From Linnemannia elongata (Eukaryota; Mortierellomycota; Mortierellomycetes; Mortierellales; Mortierellaceae), in contig JAXBDG010000008.1 of assembly GCA_036320915.1 (NCBI GenBank), forward strand, positions 1,612,001 to 1,676,000: 64,000 bases of DNA. Reading direction: 5' to 3'. Below, piece by piece: positions 11,268 to 23,163 of the stretch. Each line of letters begins with the position of its first letter. Within the stretch, counting starts at the first letter, position 1. A program made the translations under genes and the position numbers. The notes below the pieces were generated by a model. That model searched no databases. It had not been told where the DNA came from and saw only the letters and a list, made by a program, of their open reading frames with translations.

Positions 11268-13365
11268 TTCTGTAACCAAACGCCTGCAAGAAAAGAAAGG
11301 GGTTTCTCGGAGGACAGACCAGCAGAATAGGGGGATGGGTGGTCAAAAGAGGTTCGTTTGCCCGATGATGAAGATGAACGCAAAAAAGTGGAAAAAAAAA
11401 AATATGAAAAAAGAAGGAGAACGGCAAGTTTCAGGGTTCTTTGGTTGGGTTAGTTTGAGTTGGGGTATGCGCTAATGAGTAGTCATGGCAACCACGCGTC
11501 CATGGTTTGTATGTTCTGAAAGGCGCGTCGATGGGTGTGGCCGAAAAAAAGGGTTGTCCAAATATCGCTGAAGGATGAGTATGAAGTGTTGCCCCTCAGC
11601 GATTTTTTTGAATAAAAAAAAAAAATTGACGATGAGAAAAAAAACTCGCCCTGCGGGCTAGTCGAGGGAGAGGGTGTACGAAAGAATGAACGGAAGAGAA
11701 GAAGAAGGAGAAAGGAATGGAGAAAAAAAAAGACAAGTGAAAATAAAAAAGAAAAAATGAATGAATGAAATGAACAAACGATGTGATGTGGAAAACAAGA
11801 AGTAAAAAGGTATGCTCTTGTTATAGTCGGCTGTAGTTTGCCCGGCCTTTGTTGCTCGTTCTCTGTCTAGTCAGTTCTGTCAGTTGTGTCTGCTCTGTCT
11901 GGATGCCTGGATGTCTACAAAATGATACACAGAGAGAAGAAAAAGGGTCTATGAGCAACTAAGGGTGACCATTGACGTTGTTCCAAAAAAAAGCGCTTGC
12001 GAGTGCCAGATGATAAACAGCATAGAAAGGCCGTTTGTGTCGTTGGACCGTGTTCGTGTCGATAGTGTCGACGGTCAATTGGACAGGACTGCACACAGAA
12101 GAAGGATCCTTTTTTATTATTATTTTTCCAGAAGTATTCCTTCTGCAAGGGTTCCAGGCTTTGCTTGCTCAGCTGCGTGTGTCCTTCCTTGTGTGTGCAA
12201 GGGCCACCCTTGCTATCCCGCGATCCCAAACCAGGTGTGCGATGAGCAGCTACATGCCGCTTATTTAGTACCTCCACAAAAGTCGGTCCCATTTTTTTTT
12301 TTTTTTTTTTTTTTTTTTGCCTGTATGATTGTGTTGAGGAAGTTGTCATTACCGTTGTCGTAGCTGCTGTCGTAGCCCTTGTCATCTGAGATGGGGGTGA
12401 CGTACCGACAGTTTAGACTAACCAACTGTTGAACGGTGATGCTGTTGAGCGTGGAGATGGTCGCGTCGAAGGATCGAAGTGGAGGAAGGGGGAGAAAAGA
12501 GAATGATGAGAGGAGGAGGCAGAAGGAAAGGAGGTCGAGGAACGTGGAAAGAGGGGGAGGGAAGGAGACGAACAGGACAGAAGTCAGAAGAGAAAGGATG
12601 AGAAAGGAAGAAAAAAAGAAAGAAAGAAAGGAAGAAGATTAAGATAAGAAAGAAAGAAAGAAGAAAGAGAGAGATAGAGAAAGAGAGAGAGTGAGAGAGA
12701 GAGGGGAAAAGAAGGTGAAAGTGAGGAGGAAGGACAACAAGTGAGGGGGAGAGGAAAAGGAGGGAAGGAGGGAAGGGACGAAGCCTAAAAAAAAAGAAAG
12801 AAAAGAAAAGAAAAGAAAAGAAAAAAAAAGTTAATTTGTGATGCCCAACAGGGATAGAGAGAAATAGCCAGGGACAATCATGCTCTTGCCTAATGTGATC
12901 ATGCAACAAAACTTTTTTTTGTTTTTGTTTTGCCTTTTTCTTAATCATCATGAGTGTCTCCTTGTTTGTCTCACTCACCTTTCCAAGGGCTTTTGGAGAT
13001 GCACCAGAGCAATTTTTTTAGGCCATTGGCCCGATCTTTCTCGGCCTTCTGTATTCACCTTCTCGAGCACTAGAGTTCACCCCCTTTTTTTTTGCAATCT
13101 GTCAACACCCAACACATCAACAAAGGAGAGTTGTGAAATACGTGAGAGTGTGAGAAAAAAAAAAAGGCCGTCGTCGATGATCCTTTTCGCAGTACTCACT
13201 CCCTTTCTCATTTTGTCACTTCACACACATGCCAGTCCACACACAGTAAAATGTAAATCTCATTCTTGCCCGATTGGACTCCATTCTCCATTTTTATTCC
13301 GCAGATACTCTTTCATACGTATGTTTTAAGCAAAGAAAGGATCACATAAATAACAACAACAAAAG
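11268..13365. other. Long intergenic / 5' region of the zinc-finger gene
   Basis: No supported coding region. A splice-acceptor-like sequence at about 11283-11295 (minus) suggests an unplaced 5' exon. T(27) lies at 12292-12318. From about 12480 to 12830 the plus strand is GA-rich, so the minus strand is pyrimidine-rich, as seen upstream of other genes here; it may be the promoter of the minus-strand gene. Confidence 0.5.
12292..12318. repeat. Poly-T tract, 27 nt
   Basis: Uninterrupted T run in the intergenic region; no flanking direct repeat was seen. Confidence 0.95.
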
Positions 13366-14837
13366 TTAAGGCTTACGGTAGACAGTAGTTGCTGCTGCCT
13401 GGTTGGTGGGAAACACAAGCATCTCCGCAATGTTGACATGTTCCGGCCTTCCAGCAACAAATATAACTGTCTCGGCAATATCATTGCCATCCAGTGGATG
13501 GACCCCCTTGTAAACAGAGTCCGCCTTACTCTTGTCTCCCTTGAATCGCACCACCGAGAACTCAGTCTCCACCATTCCTATTTTCCATTCAGAAGGGATT
13601 ATATAAAAAATAATTGCCATTAGTAGATGCAAATATAATACAAACAACCATTGAGGCGAATACAAATTAAGACTGACTTACCTGGATTAATCTCAGAGAT
13701 GCGAATCGCCGTATCAATGGTTTCGAAAAGAAGAGCCTTGGAGATCGACGCCACCGCAGCCTTGGATCCGCAATAGATTGAGCCGTTTCCGTAAGCCTGC
13801 TGTCCAGCTACAGAACCAATATTGATGATATGGCCTTTGTCTCTTGCGCGCATCCCGGGCAACACTGCCTGAGTGACGTGGACCAGACCCTTGACATTCG
13901 TGTCAATCATCGTGTCCATCGCCTCCTCTGTTATATCCTCCAGCTTCTCCAATCCAATGACAAGGCCTGTGTACCAAAGGGAAGGAGGAGTTACATTTGA
14001 GTAAGCAATTGAAACGGCAAAACAAACAAACACACACGGACAAACATAGATAGAGACAAGTGATTGCATAAAAAACGCGAAAACGCGAAAACGCGAAAAC
14101 GCCAGGTTGATAGTTCCTTACCTGCGTTGTTGACGAGGACATCGATATCTCCAAATGTGGCAGCCATGGCTTGAACCTTGGCACGGTTACGGACATCCAG
14201 CTCGAACGTCCTGATATTGATCTGAGGATGTTGGGACTCCAGATCTTTTTTCAATTTTTCCAACCTGTCCTTGCGACGCGCAGCCAACAACTAACGTCGG
14301 TTTAACAAAAGAAAAAAAAACGAGAGTTAGACACGTGTCTGATACGGATTCCAAAGCAAACCAAGTTACCAGGTCAAAAGGCCGTCATGCGTTACCAGGT
14401 TGGACCCTGCTTGAGCGAAGTGACGCGCGCACGCCTCACCAATACCCGAAGATGCGCCAGTGCTAATCCGCATTCACGTATTGAATCAGAAATTCAACGA
14501 TGGATATAATAATACGTCAGTTCTTGTTGTGTCTAATTCTTCATTCATGCGTGTTTGTCTTTACTCCCACGCTCAATCCTCTCTTGCCACAACGCTACAA
14601 TAGGTCAATATATTCATACATCAGGACGTTTTTGCCAAGAAGTCTCGAGCTCATGATGTGGTTGTATGGTGCGCGGGCCTTGTCATCAGACGAAGAGGAG
14701 GAGGAGGAGGACGAATGACTGAACCGGATGCTTGGAGTTGTCAGACATGGCAATGGCAAGGGGAGGAGCCGACTCTGGAGTCGAGCAGCAACAGGATTGG
14801 CAGGAATGCGATGTTGAGCTAGTCTAAGGAGATTCAT
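13366..14837 (-). CDS. Short-chain dehydrogenase/reductase (YMR226C/YdfG-like) with mitochondrial-type presequence
   Basis: NADP-dependent oxidoreductase of 3-hydroxy acids such as serine or 3-hydroxypropionate, by family. Five exons: 14837-14620, 14462-14396, 14290-14122, 13966-13682 and 13577-13366, giving 316 residues. The SDR landmarks are all present: TGASSGIG (cofactor loop), [13 protein letters not shown] (catalytic Ser region) and YCGSK (Tyr-x3-Lys). The end, [17 protein letters not shown] ... LVFPTNQAA, is typical of the YMR226C group. The first exon adds an Arg/Leu/Ser-rich, acid-poor stretch ([20 protein letters not shown]...) and a Ser run before a second Met at residue 62 ([11 protein letters not shown]), which is where cytosolic relatives begin. 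Initiation at the first or second Met could give mitochondrial and cytosolic forms (inference). Confidence 0.93.
14073..14103. repeat. Tandem GCGAAAAC repeat in an intron
   Basis: About 3.5 copies of an 8-bp unit (cgcgaaaa) inside the third intron of the SDR gene. Confidence 0.8.
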
Positions 14838-15352
14838 TGTGTCGATGAGACGTAAAGGGTAAAGGAAAAACAAAGGGACGGGTGCCACAGGTGTGAGAAA
14901 ATGCGCGTTTTGATTTTCTCGTAATAATTTGTGGGGTTGAGCTCTCCTTTTTCTCTGCCACAGGGGAAACACGAGTTAAATAATTGAAGCACATGCTCAA
15001 TTTCAACTTTTCCACCCCACCATACCCCTCTTCCTCTCTCAATTGATCTCTGTCTCTCGCCTTTATTCTCTTCAACTTTTATTTGCATATAAGAAAGGCC
15101 GTTTTCCCTGTTTATCACAATTGCCTAGACCAGAGTCCATTCGAGCCGCACGAGAAGTGAAAGAAAGGGGTTGTTGCCCGAGATGTCTTTTATGTTGTTC
15201 AACTACGACCGTTATTTATATCTTGGGAACTTCACTCTGTGAGACATGTAAAGTGATCAGTGATGGTGTTGTGATCAAAATCAAGGAGAGAGAGAGAGCG
15301 AGAGTGTGTGGTTGCATCTCGTTCAAGTGATGTTGATACTAATGCGAGCATG

Positions 15353-15391
<39 letters not shown>

Positions 15392-15620
15392 AATAAAAGG
15401 GCGAAGATGTATACAAATATCCCAAATGCTTCTAACAGATCTCTATATCCAAACCTACACCTCATCATATATTTCACGCCCAGGCTGCTCAGACTTCTTG
15501 CCACGCTTCGTCCTCTCCAGCAAAAACGGGTTCAGCTGCCTTCCAGACTTTATCGGCAAATGACCAACAATTACAAGCTTGCTTAACAGGCTTAGTGGGC
15601 GAATCGAAGACGACCCGCTC
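14838..15620. other. Intergenic region
   Basis: Holds the 5' flank of the SDR gene (minus), a GA-rich patch near 15285-15305 and A(35) at 15353-15387. No gene is supported. Confidence 0.5.
15353..15387. repeat. Poly-A tract, 35 nt
   Basis: Uninterrupted A run. Only a 5-bp match (GAGCA) is shared by the flanks, too short to call a target-site duplication. Confidence 0.95.
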
Positions 15621-16627
15621 TCACTCCAGCATCTTGATAACCTCTTTCAGAACCGACGCGACAGCATCATCTGCATTTTCGTTTTTTTGTAGATACTGGT
15701 ATTAATTATGAGCCTGACGAGCCTCCTGCTTAGTCATGGTAGTGTGCCTAAGGGGCATGCACAAACACAAGAGAGGGAAAAAAAATAGCGCCTAATTAAT
15801 GGATCTAACAAGATCTTACTCACGGTTGACATACCAATAGTAAGCCTAATAATATTTCGAATGTTAGCACGGCGCAGCACAAAGGAAGACATTAGCGTTA
15901 TTAACTTTGTGCCGCTGGAGAAAAGCAATGCTACCAAGAGATGAAGCCGCAACCAACAGTCAATTGACTTACACGATCCGAAGGACGTCAAGGATCCGCC
16001 GATGGGCTGGAAACTCATACCGTAAATCATCAAACACCATCGCTCAATGCCAGCTTCTTCAGCAGATTATCCATCGTCTCGAACAGCTTCTCGTCCTTCC
16101 CATCCAGCGCCGTGTGGCAACACAGGGCTTTGGCACTCTTTGTCAATTCCTTTCCGAATAGTGCGTTTACCGTTGACGAGCACATGTTCCAGATCCTTGA
16201 TAACGCGACTCTATCTAGTGTAAAAGCCATACCTGGTTAAGTATGCCGTAAGCACACAAGTTGAGAACAGGTTGTAAAACGTGAGGAGCGAATAGCACTT
16301 ACAAGGCATCCTTGAAATCGAGACAAAGGATGCGATCAAAAGAGGTCTCTTGTGCCTGACGGGTTTTGCCTCCTGTAAGTGATGAACAGCCGGCTTGTAC
16401 ATATTCAACCGTTCATTGCTCTCCCCCTACTGATGATGCTCAATCACAGTGTCCGGATCAAGAAGTTCCCCTTGCCAGCCATAATGTTAGTAATATTATT
16501 CATTACAAGTTTACAACTACGTTAGCTATGGAGAAGCACAGGTACCAAAAAACGCACACAAAAAATATAGCTAAATGCACATACATGTTGCAATCCAGCT
16601 TCGATCAAGGTGTGCCATGGCTCCCTG
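15621..16627 (-). pseudogene. Degenerate, unidentified gene relic
   Basis: Protein-like segments on the minus strand do not join into one frame. Near 16230-16030 an open stretch reads ...FGKELTKSAKALCCHTALDG..., then TGA TGA interrupts it. Right after, in another frame, comes FDDLRYEFPAHRRILDVLRI. Nearer the end, MTKQEARQAHN, an in-frame TAA, then YQYLQKNENADDAVASVLKE... closes at 15621. Further upstream are short exon-like pieces with good donors (EPWHTLIEAGLQH before gtatgt; DRILCLDFKDA before gtaagt). Codon choice looks coding-like. I recognise no family. It could be a decayed gene or transposon remnant, or less likely a rapidly evolving gene whose introns I misjudged. Confidence 0.35.
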
Positions 16628-16845
16628 TATTTTTACTCTCGGAAATGTAGCTACATGTCTGGCGACTTTGTTTTCCGACTCTGTCCATGCGTGTGTTCTG
16701 CTACGCGTCAGCACAGTTGGCCAAGGTTTTTGCTGCAGTTAAGTAATTCAATCATCGCCCGAAGGTAATATTCCAAAATATATAAACAATCATTTTCATA
16801 CAAAATAAATGCGAAAGGCAAAAGGGCTCAAAACAAACCTTGGTC

Positions 16846-16974
16846 CTAAACACCAGCATCTGTTCCACCTCCACTGCCACTCTCACCTAGAAGCTTGCCA
16901 AAATCGTCTTTAGACTGAGCCTCACCAGCACTTTGCATCACCAGCCCAGCGCGTCCCTCAAACCAACTCTGCAT
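16846..16974 (-). CDS. Possible small ORF or terminal exon, 42 residues
   Basis: A minus-strand ATG frame reads MQSWFEGRAGLVMQSAGEAQ..., then KDDFGKLLGE and a Gly/Ser-rich end. Its composition is protein-like, but it lies about 200 nt beyond the PP2A stop codon with no convincing upstream exon. It could be a 3' UTR ORF, a terminal exon of the relic next to it, or chance. Confidence 0.2.
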   Translation of the reverse strand: MQSWFEGRAGLVMQSAGEAQSKDDFGKLLGESGSGGGTDAGV

Positions 16975-17176
16975 TCACACCACGCGGGTATCATTCACCT
17001 TTTTTTATTGCTCAGACGGAAGGGAACATAAAGACACACTAGACTGATAACCATAAGAAGTCACTTGCAAAAAAAGACAATAACAGAAGGTAGGAAAGAG
17101 GAAGAAAAGTAATGAACGAGTAATCGAGAAGGAGGCGCAAAACGAATAAAAAAACTGTACAATAAGAGCGCTACGA

Positions 17177-18949
<1,773 letters not shown>

Positions 18950-20178
18950 GATGATCGATCTTTAAAAATAAACGAGGTTGTGTTGGGGAAGAGGGAAAGT
19001 GCGAGTCGAAGAGGACAAGAGAGTGTGTGCGTGTGGTTTCTAAAAGGCATTCCAAAGAAAAAAGACGAGAAGAGACGCGCATAAGGTTAAAGACAGGTTT
19101 TCCTTTTCGATGTCGCTGCTGCTGAACGTTCTCCCTTCGATCTCTTGAAGGGGAGATGCTATAGACCGGTCTGTCAAACACTGTGACAAAAAAGGCGGTG
19201 AACAAATCAGTTATTTGTTTGGGGCCCAGGTCTCTAATGCCCTGGCTGTAGAGTAGAAAAGGCTGGATGATGACAACCTGTGGCTCCACCCCTTGTTCCA
19301 TGCAGCCTACAACTGGCATTTTTGTTCACATCACGCTGCTTGATTTCTTGCTCTCTCTCGGTATTGGAGCAAGATCGACCATGGTTTGAGGTGGAGTACG
19401 CGCAGACATATCGAAAAAAAAGGATTGATGCGGCTGCCACGGTGTTCTGCGACAGTAGGAACGCCTGGTCACTGCGAGAGTCATCATCCAGGCTCCGTCC
19501 GTCCTTAAGAGTAGCCTGTACCTTTTTTTTCGTTACAAAAGCCTTTCTTGGTTGCCTTGTGGTGAGGATGCAATCAAGTTAAGGAGAGAAGGAAGGTGAG
19601 AATGGATGTGGACGGTGTGTATGTGTGTGTGAGGTGTATGGGGTGAAAGGTGTGAGGGTGGAAGGAAGGCAAGAACGAAGAAAAGAAAAAAGAAGGGGGA
19701 AAAGGCAAAAGAAAAAAAAAAAAATTAAAAATGAAGATAAAGGCTCAGATGCAAACAGGGCAGACGACAACAACCACACCCCAAACGAAACGAAAGGGAT
19801 CACAAGGCAGGAGAAGGATGCCAAGGCTGACCGTCTTACTCGATCGACGACTTCCTTTCTTGTTTGTATAAGACATACCAGAGATGGTGACCACTTGACA
19901 CATCGATGTATCCACACTCACATCCGCACTACACTACATCCATCTTTCACCCCTTTTGCGTGCATCGTCCAGTTTCCAGTCGGTCATAGAAGCCTCGCCT
20001 CCCGTTTGACCCGTGACTCAAAAAGAGGGGGCTGTGAAGGGAAGCACAAAAATTGATAGATCGGACCTGGAGACGCGTCCATGGCCTGTGCATTCACTTT
20101 TGATGGTATGATATTATTAGCTGCTGCTTTATCAATAGGAAGGGGTAATAGGATAGCACGTAAGGAGAACTTTCGTTC
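18950..20178. other. Intergenic region
   Basis: Contains the 5' flank of PP2A and, to the right, the 3' flank of the DUF202 gene. A purine-rich stretch at 19640-19745 is pyrimidine-rich on the minus strand. No coding region is supported. Confidence 0.5.
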
Positions 20179-21820
20179 TTAAAAAATGCTGTTAAAGTTG
20201 GTGGGGTCCTTCCGAGTCCATGGTGGGGGACTCCTTGCTTCCTCGCCATAGTACAACGTCACTATCAAACACGCGAAAAGGAGAGATCGTCAGCCTTGCA
20301 ACCCTATACTTGAAACTTGTTTGTATCACTCAAACAATGAAAAAAGGAGGATGACACTTACAGGCAAAATTGCCACCGTAAAGTAAGAAAAGCCCAAAGG
20401 TCAACAGCGTCGGGATCGTCCTCGCAAAGAACTTGACATCCTTCCGCTTGGTGATCATAAACAAATGCCTCTTATGGAACAACTGCGTCGCATAGATCAG
20501 GGTCAACAGTGACAGAACCAACGTCCCCACACCCACCCACGACGCAACGCCAATTCCAAAACTCAGCAGCATCACCGCAATACCGCCCTGCAAAACCCCA
20601 AACCGGATCCAATGCAGGTACAGACGCTCGTTCGAGAACTGGGCCAATCGACCGAAACCCTTAATGTTGTAATCTTGAGGGTTATACTTTCTTGGCCGGA
20701 CTTCTTCCCATCTCTCCTTCCAGCCTCGCTTGCGACCTGCGAATGAAGACGATGACCGGGTTGACGATTGTGATGATCTTCGGGCTAGGTGGGATGGATC
20801 GTTGAGGTTGATGGGGCTCATGCTGCTATGCATTCCCTGGTGCTCTGGAAGCTCCAGAGGGTTTGTGCTCACCCTTGTGATAGATGAAGATCCGTCCTTG
20901 TAGACCAAAGTGGACATGGTGTTCGCGGATGACCTCTTGCTTAGTGAATAAAGCTTTTGAGGCTTAGTACTGGTCTTGGTCGACTTTGATTGGTTCAGGG
21001 GCTCGTTCGAATAAGTCGAGTAGGCCAAAAAGGAGACAACTGAGTTTGGTCGGCTGACGGAGGGTCGAGAGTGCGAGGGGATATATGATGGTTGAGGAGG
21101 TGTGAGATCTGAAACAGCAGGAGCAGTGTCGGTATTGGAGTATCTCTGGTAGGCGGTTCCTGAGTTCAACGACGAAGGTGACGAACGAGAGTCGAATGAG
21201 TTGGATGTAGGCGAGTAAGTAGGTGACTGAGTGGACCGATTGCGAGAAGGTTGAACGGTTAGACCAAAAGACGATTCTCGGCGAGGAGGAATGGCGACTG
21301 ATTGGCTTGAGGGTAGAGGCGGTGGGATCCAGGGGGAGTCGGTCGACGTGGAATGAATGAAGTGGTCGTTGGTTGGGTATTTGTACTGAGAGTGTTGCTT
21401 TTGGGGCTGTTGGCGTTGTTGGTAGTTGTCAGAGTGCAAAGGAGAGAATGCGAGTGGCAGGCCAGAAGAATGATCAAAGTCGTGACGAACGGGTGGTGGA
21501 AGAGGGTAAGAAGTAGAAGAAAACGTTGAATCCAAAGGTAAGCGTTGACCTGGATTTTGAGGAGGAGGAGGAGGAGGAAAGGAAGAAAATGCTGATACAG
21601 AGGGTGAGCGGCGCCCTGGGTGATTCAATCTCGCTCTTGCCGATGGCGGTGACGATGACGGTGATAAAGGTGATGATGGTTCCCAGTGGGCGGACTCTTG
21701 GTAGTGTTGGTTCCTTTTGCGGGACTCTTGATGCGACGACAGCAATCTTGAGGGCGATGGCGATCGTTCGGATAATGAAGCGGCAGAAGAAGTGAAGGGC
21801 GGTGGAGAGCGAGAGGCCAT
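20179..21820 (-). CDS. DUF202-domain (VTC1-like TM domain) protein with long disordered N-terminus
   Basis: Two exons, 21820-20362 and 20261-20179, joined at phase 1, give 513 residues. The first ATG of the frame reads MASRSPPPFTSS. About 360 residues of Ser/Pro/Gln-rich, probably cytosolic, disordered sequence precede a C-terminal three-helix membrane domain. That domain begins with FSNERLYLHWIRFGVLQGG and continues with hydrophobic helices ...AVMLLSFGIGVASW, LVLSLLTLIYATQLF and TLLTFGLFLLYGG, as in DUF202 / the Vtc1-like domain of vacuolar polyphosphate polymerase subunits. The small second exon completes the last helix and ends NFNSIF. The catalytic polyphosphate domain and SPX domain are absent, so a role with the VTC complex is only a guess. 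Confidence 0.85.
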
Positions 21821-21923
21821 TTTTGTGGTGTTATGTCGTAGATTTGTCACAGCTACAAAGAGCGTGTTTTACCGAGAAATGAATGATTTTTAGTGCGATT
21901 GAAAATGGTCCTTCAAGGTTGTT

Positions 21924-21977
<54 letters not shown>

Positions 21978-23163
21978 AGAAACCATCAATAAAAAGCATG
22001 TGTCGAGAGAAGTGGGCGCCAGGCACACAAGTGCACTCAAGAAACTGTATTTGAAGGTCGTGTTTCTCCATGAATAAGAGACAGGCGCCCATTCTCCTAA
22101 AACTGCCAACCCACCCATGGATCTCGCTCTGTAATCTCATTGTCCCCTGATGCCCTGACTCTTGTCCCCAACCGCCTTTCGTCTCAATATTGGTGCTGTT
22201 GTTGTAGTCGATACTGCGAGAAAAAGAAAAAAAGGGTAGAGGTGCTGCATTGTGCATGATTATGTTGGCACCTTCAGAATCGGAAGATTATTCTTCCCTC
22301 CATTGTTGACGTTTCGAGATAGCCGAGTTTAATCGTCGCAGTAGACTGCCAAGAATGATGAGTGAGGGGGAAAGTTTGCGAGCGTCCTTCGTGAATTCAA
22401 GTCCTGTCGGTGTTGCGTCTGGTATAATTAAGCATGGGCTGAATAGGGGGATGCTGGTTAAATAGTCTGTGCTTGCTTCGGAGAACAGATGGCAAGTACC
22501 TTTGGAATGAACAATGGCAAAGTTGTTGGTCGGTTGGTAAAAGGGAGAGAAAATTAAGAAAGTAAGAAAACTCGGTAATAAAATGAGTAGAACACTGTTA
22601 TTATGGTTGAACGGTAGTAGAGGTGAGAGAGACTGAAGGGAGAGAGAGGGAAGAGAGCGAGCAGTGGATGACAGGAAGTAGAGGAGAGAAGAAGGAATAA
22701 GAAAGGGAAAGGGAAAAGAAGAGACGCGAAGGTTGTGGAGGGAGGAGAAGCGAAAGCAAGAGGCAACTTGTTCATTCATGAGAGGGAGGAATAAAATACG
22801 ACGACACCGCATGGCGCTGGTCACCAACCCGTTTCCTTTTGCCTTACAAAGGATTCTCCTTCCTCCCTTATCCCTCCTCTTGCCATTTACTGGCTAGCCG
22901 ATTTCAAAAACTCAAACCAATGTGTTTGGTGCTACCAAGTGACGAATAAAGTCAGGAACGGTACGCGACCACGACGGGAAGCATAAGCATTCGATAGTAG
23001 TGCTGAAAAATCAAGGCCAGCTCATAAATGGAAAGCTCTATCGGAACAACGATAATCAACTCTATTCTGTAGGTTTCTATGAGCCTTGGGGCGTTTTTTT
23101 ATTTTATTTTTGTGAGAATGGATGAAAATATGTCCAATGGGTGTGACAAAGACCATTGAATGT
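21821..23163. other. Intergenic region with microsatellite
   Basis: 5' flank of the DUF202 gene, a (GT)n repeat at 21931-21973 and a purine-rich plus strand at 22540-22760. Open frames here are low-complexity; nothing is supported as a gene. Confidence 0.5.
21931..21973. repeat. (GT)n microsatellite, about 21 units
   Basis: Perfect dinucleotide repeat about 110 nt upstream of the DUF202 gene start. Confidence 0.95.

Noticed and set aside
12418..12978. 186-codon minus-strand ORF
   Set aside because: It is a Phe/Ser/Leu/Pro-only translation of pyrimidine-rich DNA; more simply a promoter or 5' UTR.
14073..14103. CGCGAAAA tandem repeat as a regulatory element
   Set aside because: It resembles E2F/MBF-type sites but is only three units inside an intron; more likely a small tandem slippage repeat.
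15353..15387. Possible second poly-A insertion with target-site duplication
   Set aside because: Only 5 bp (GAGCA) match between the flanks, which is expected by chance.
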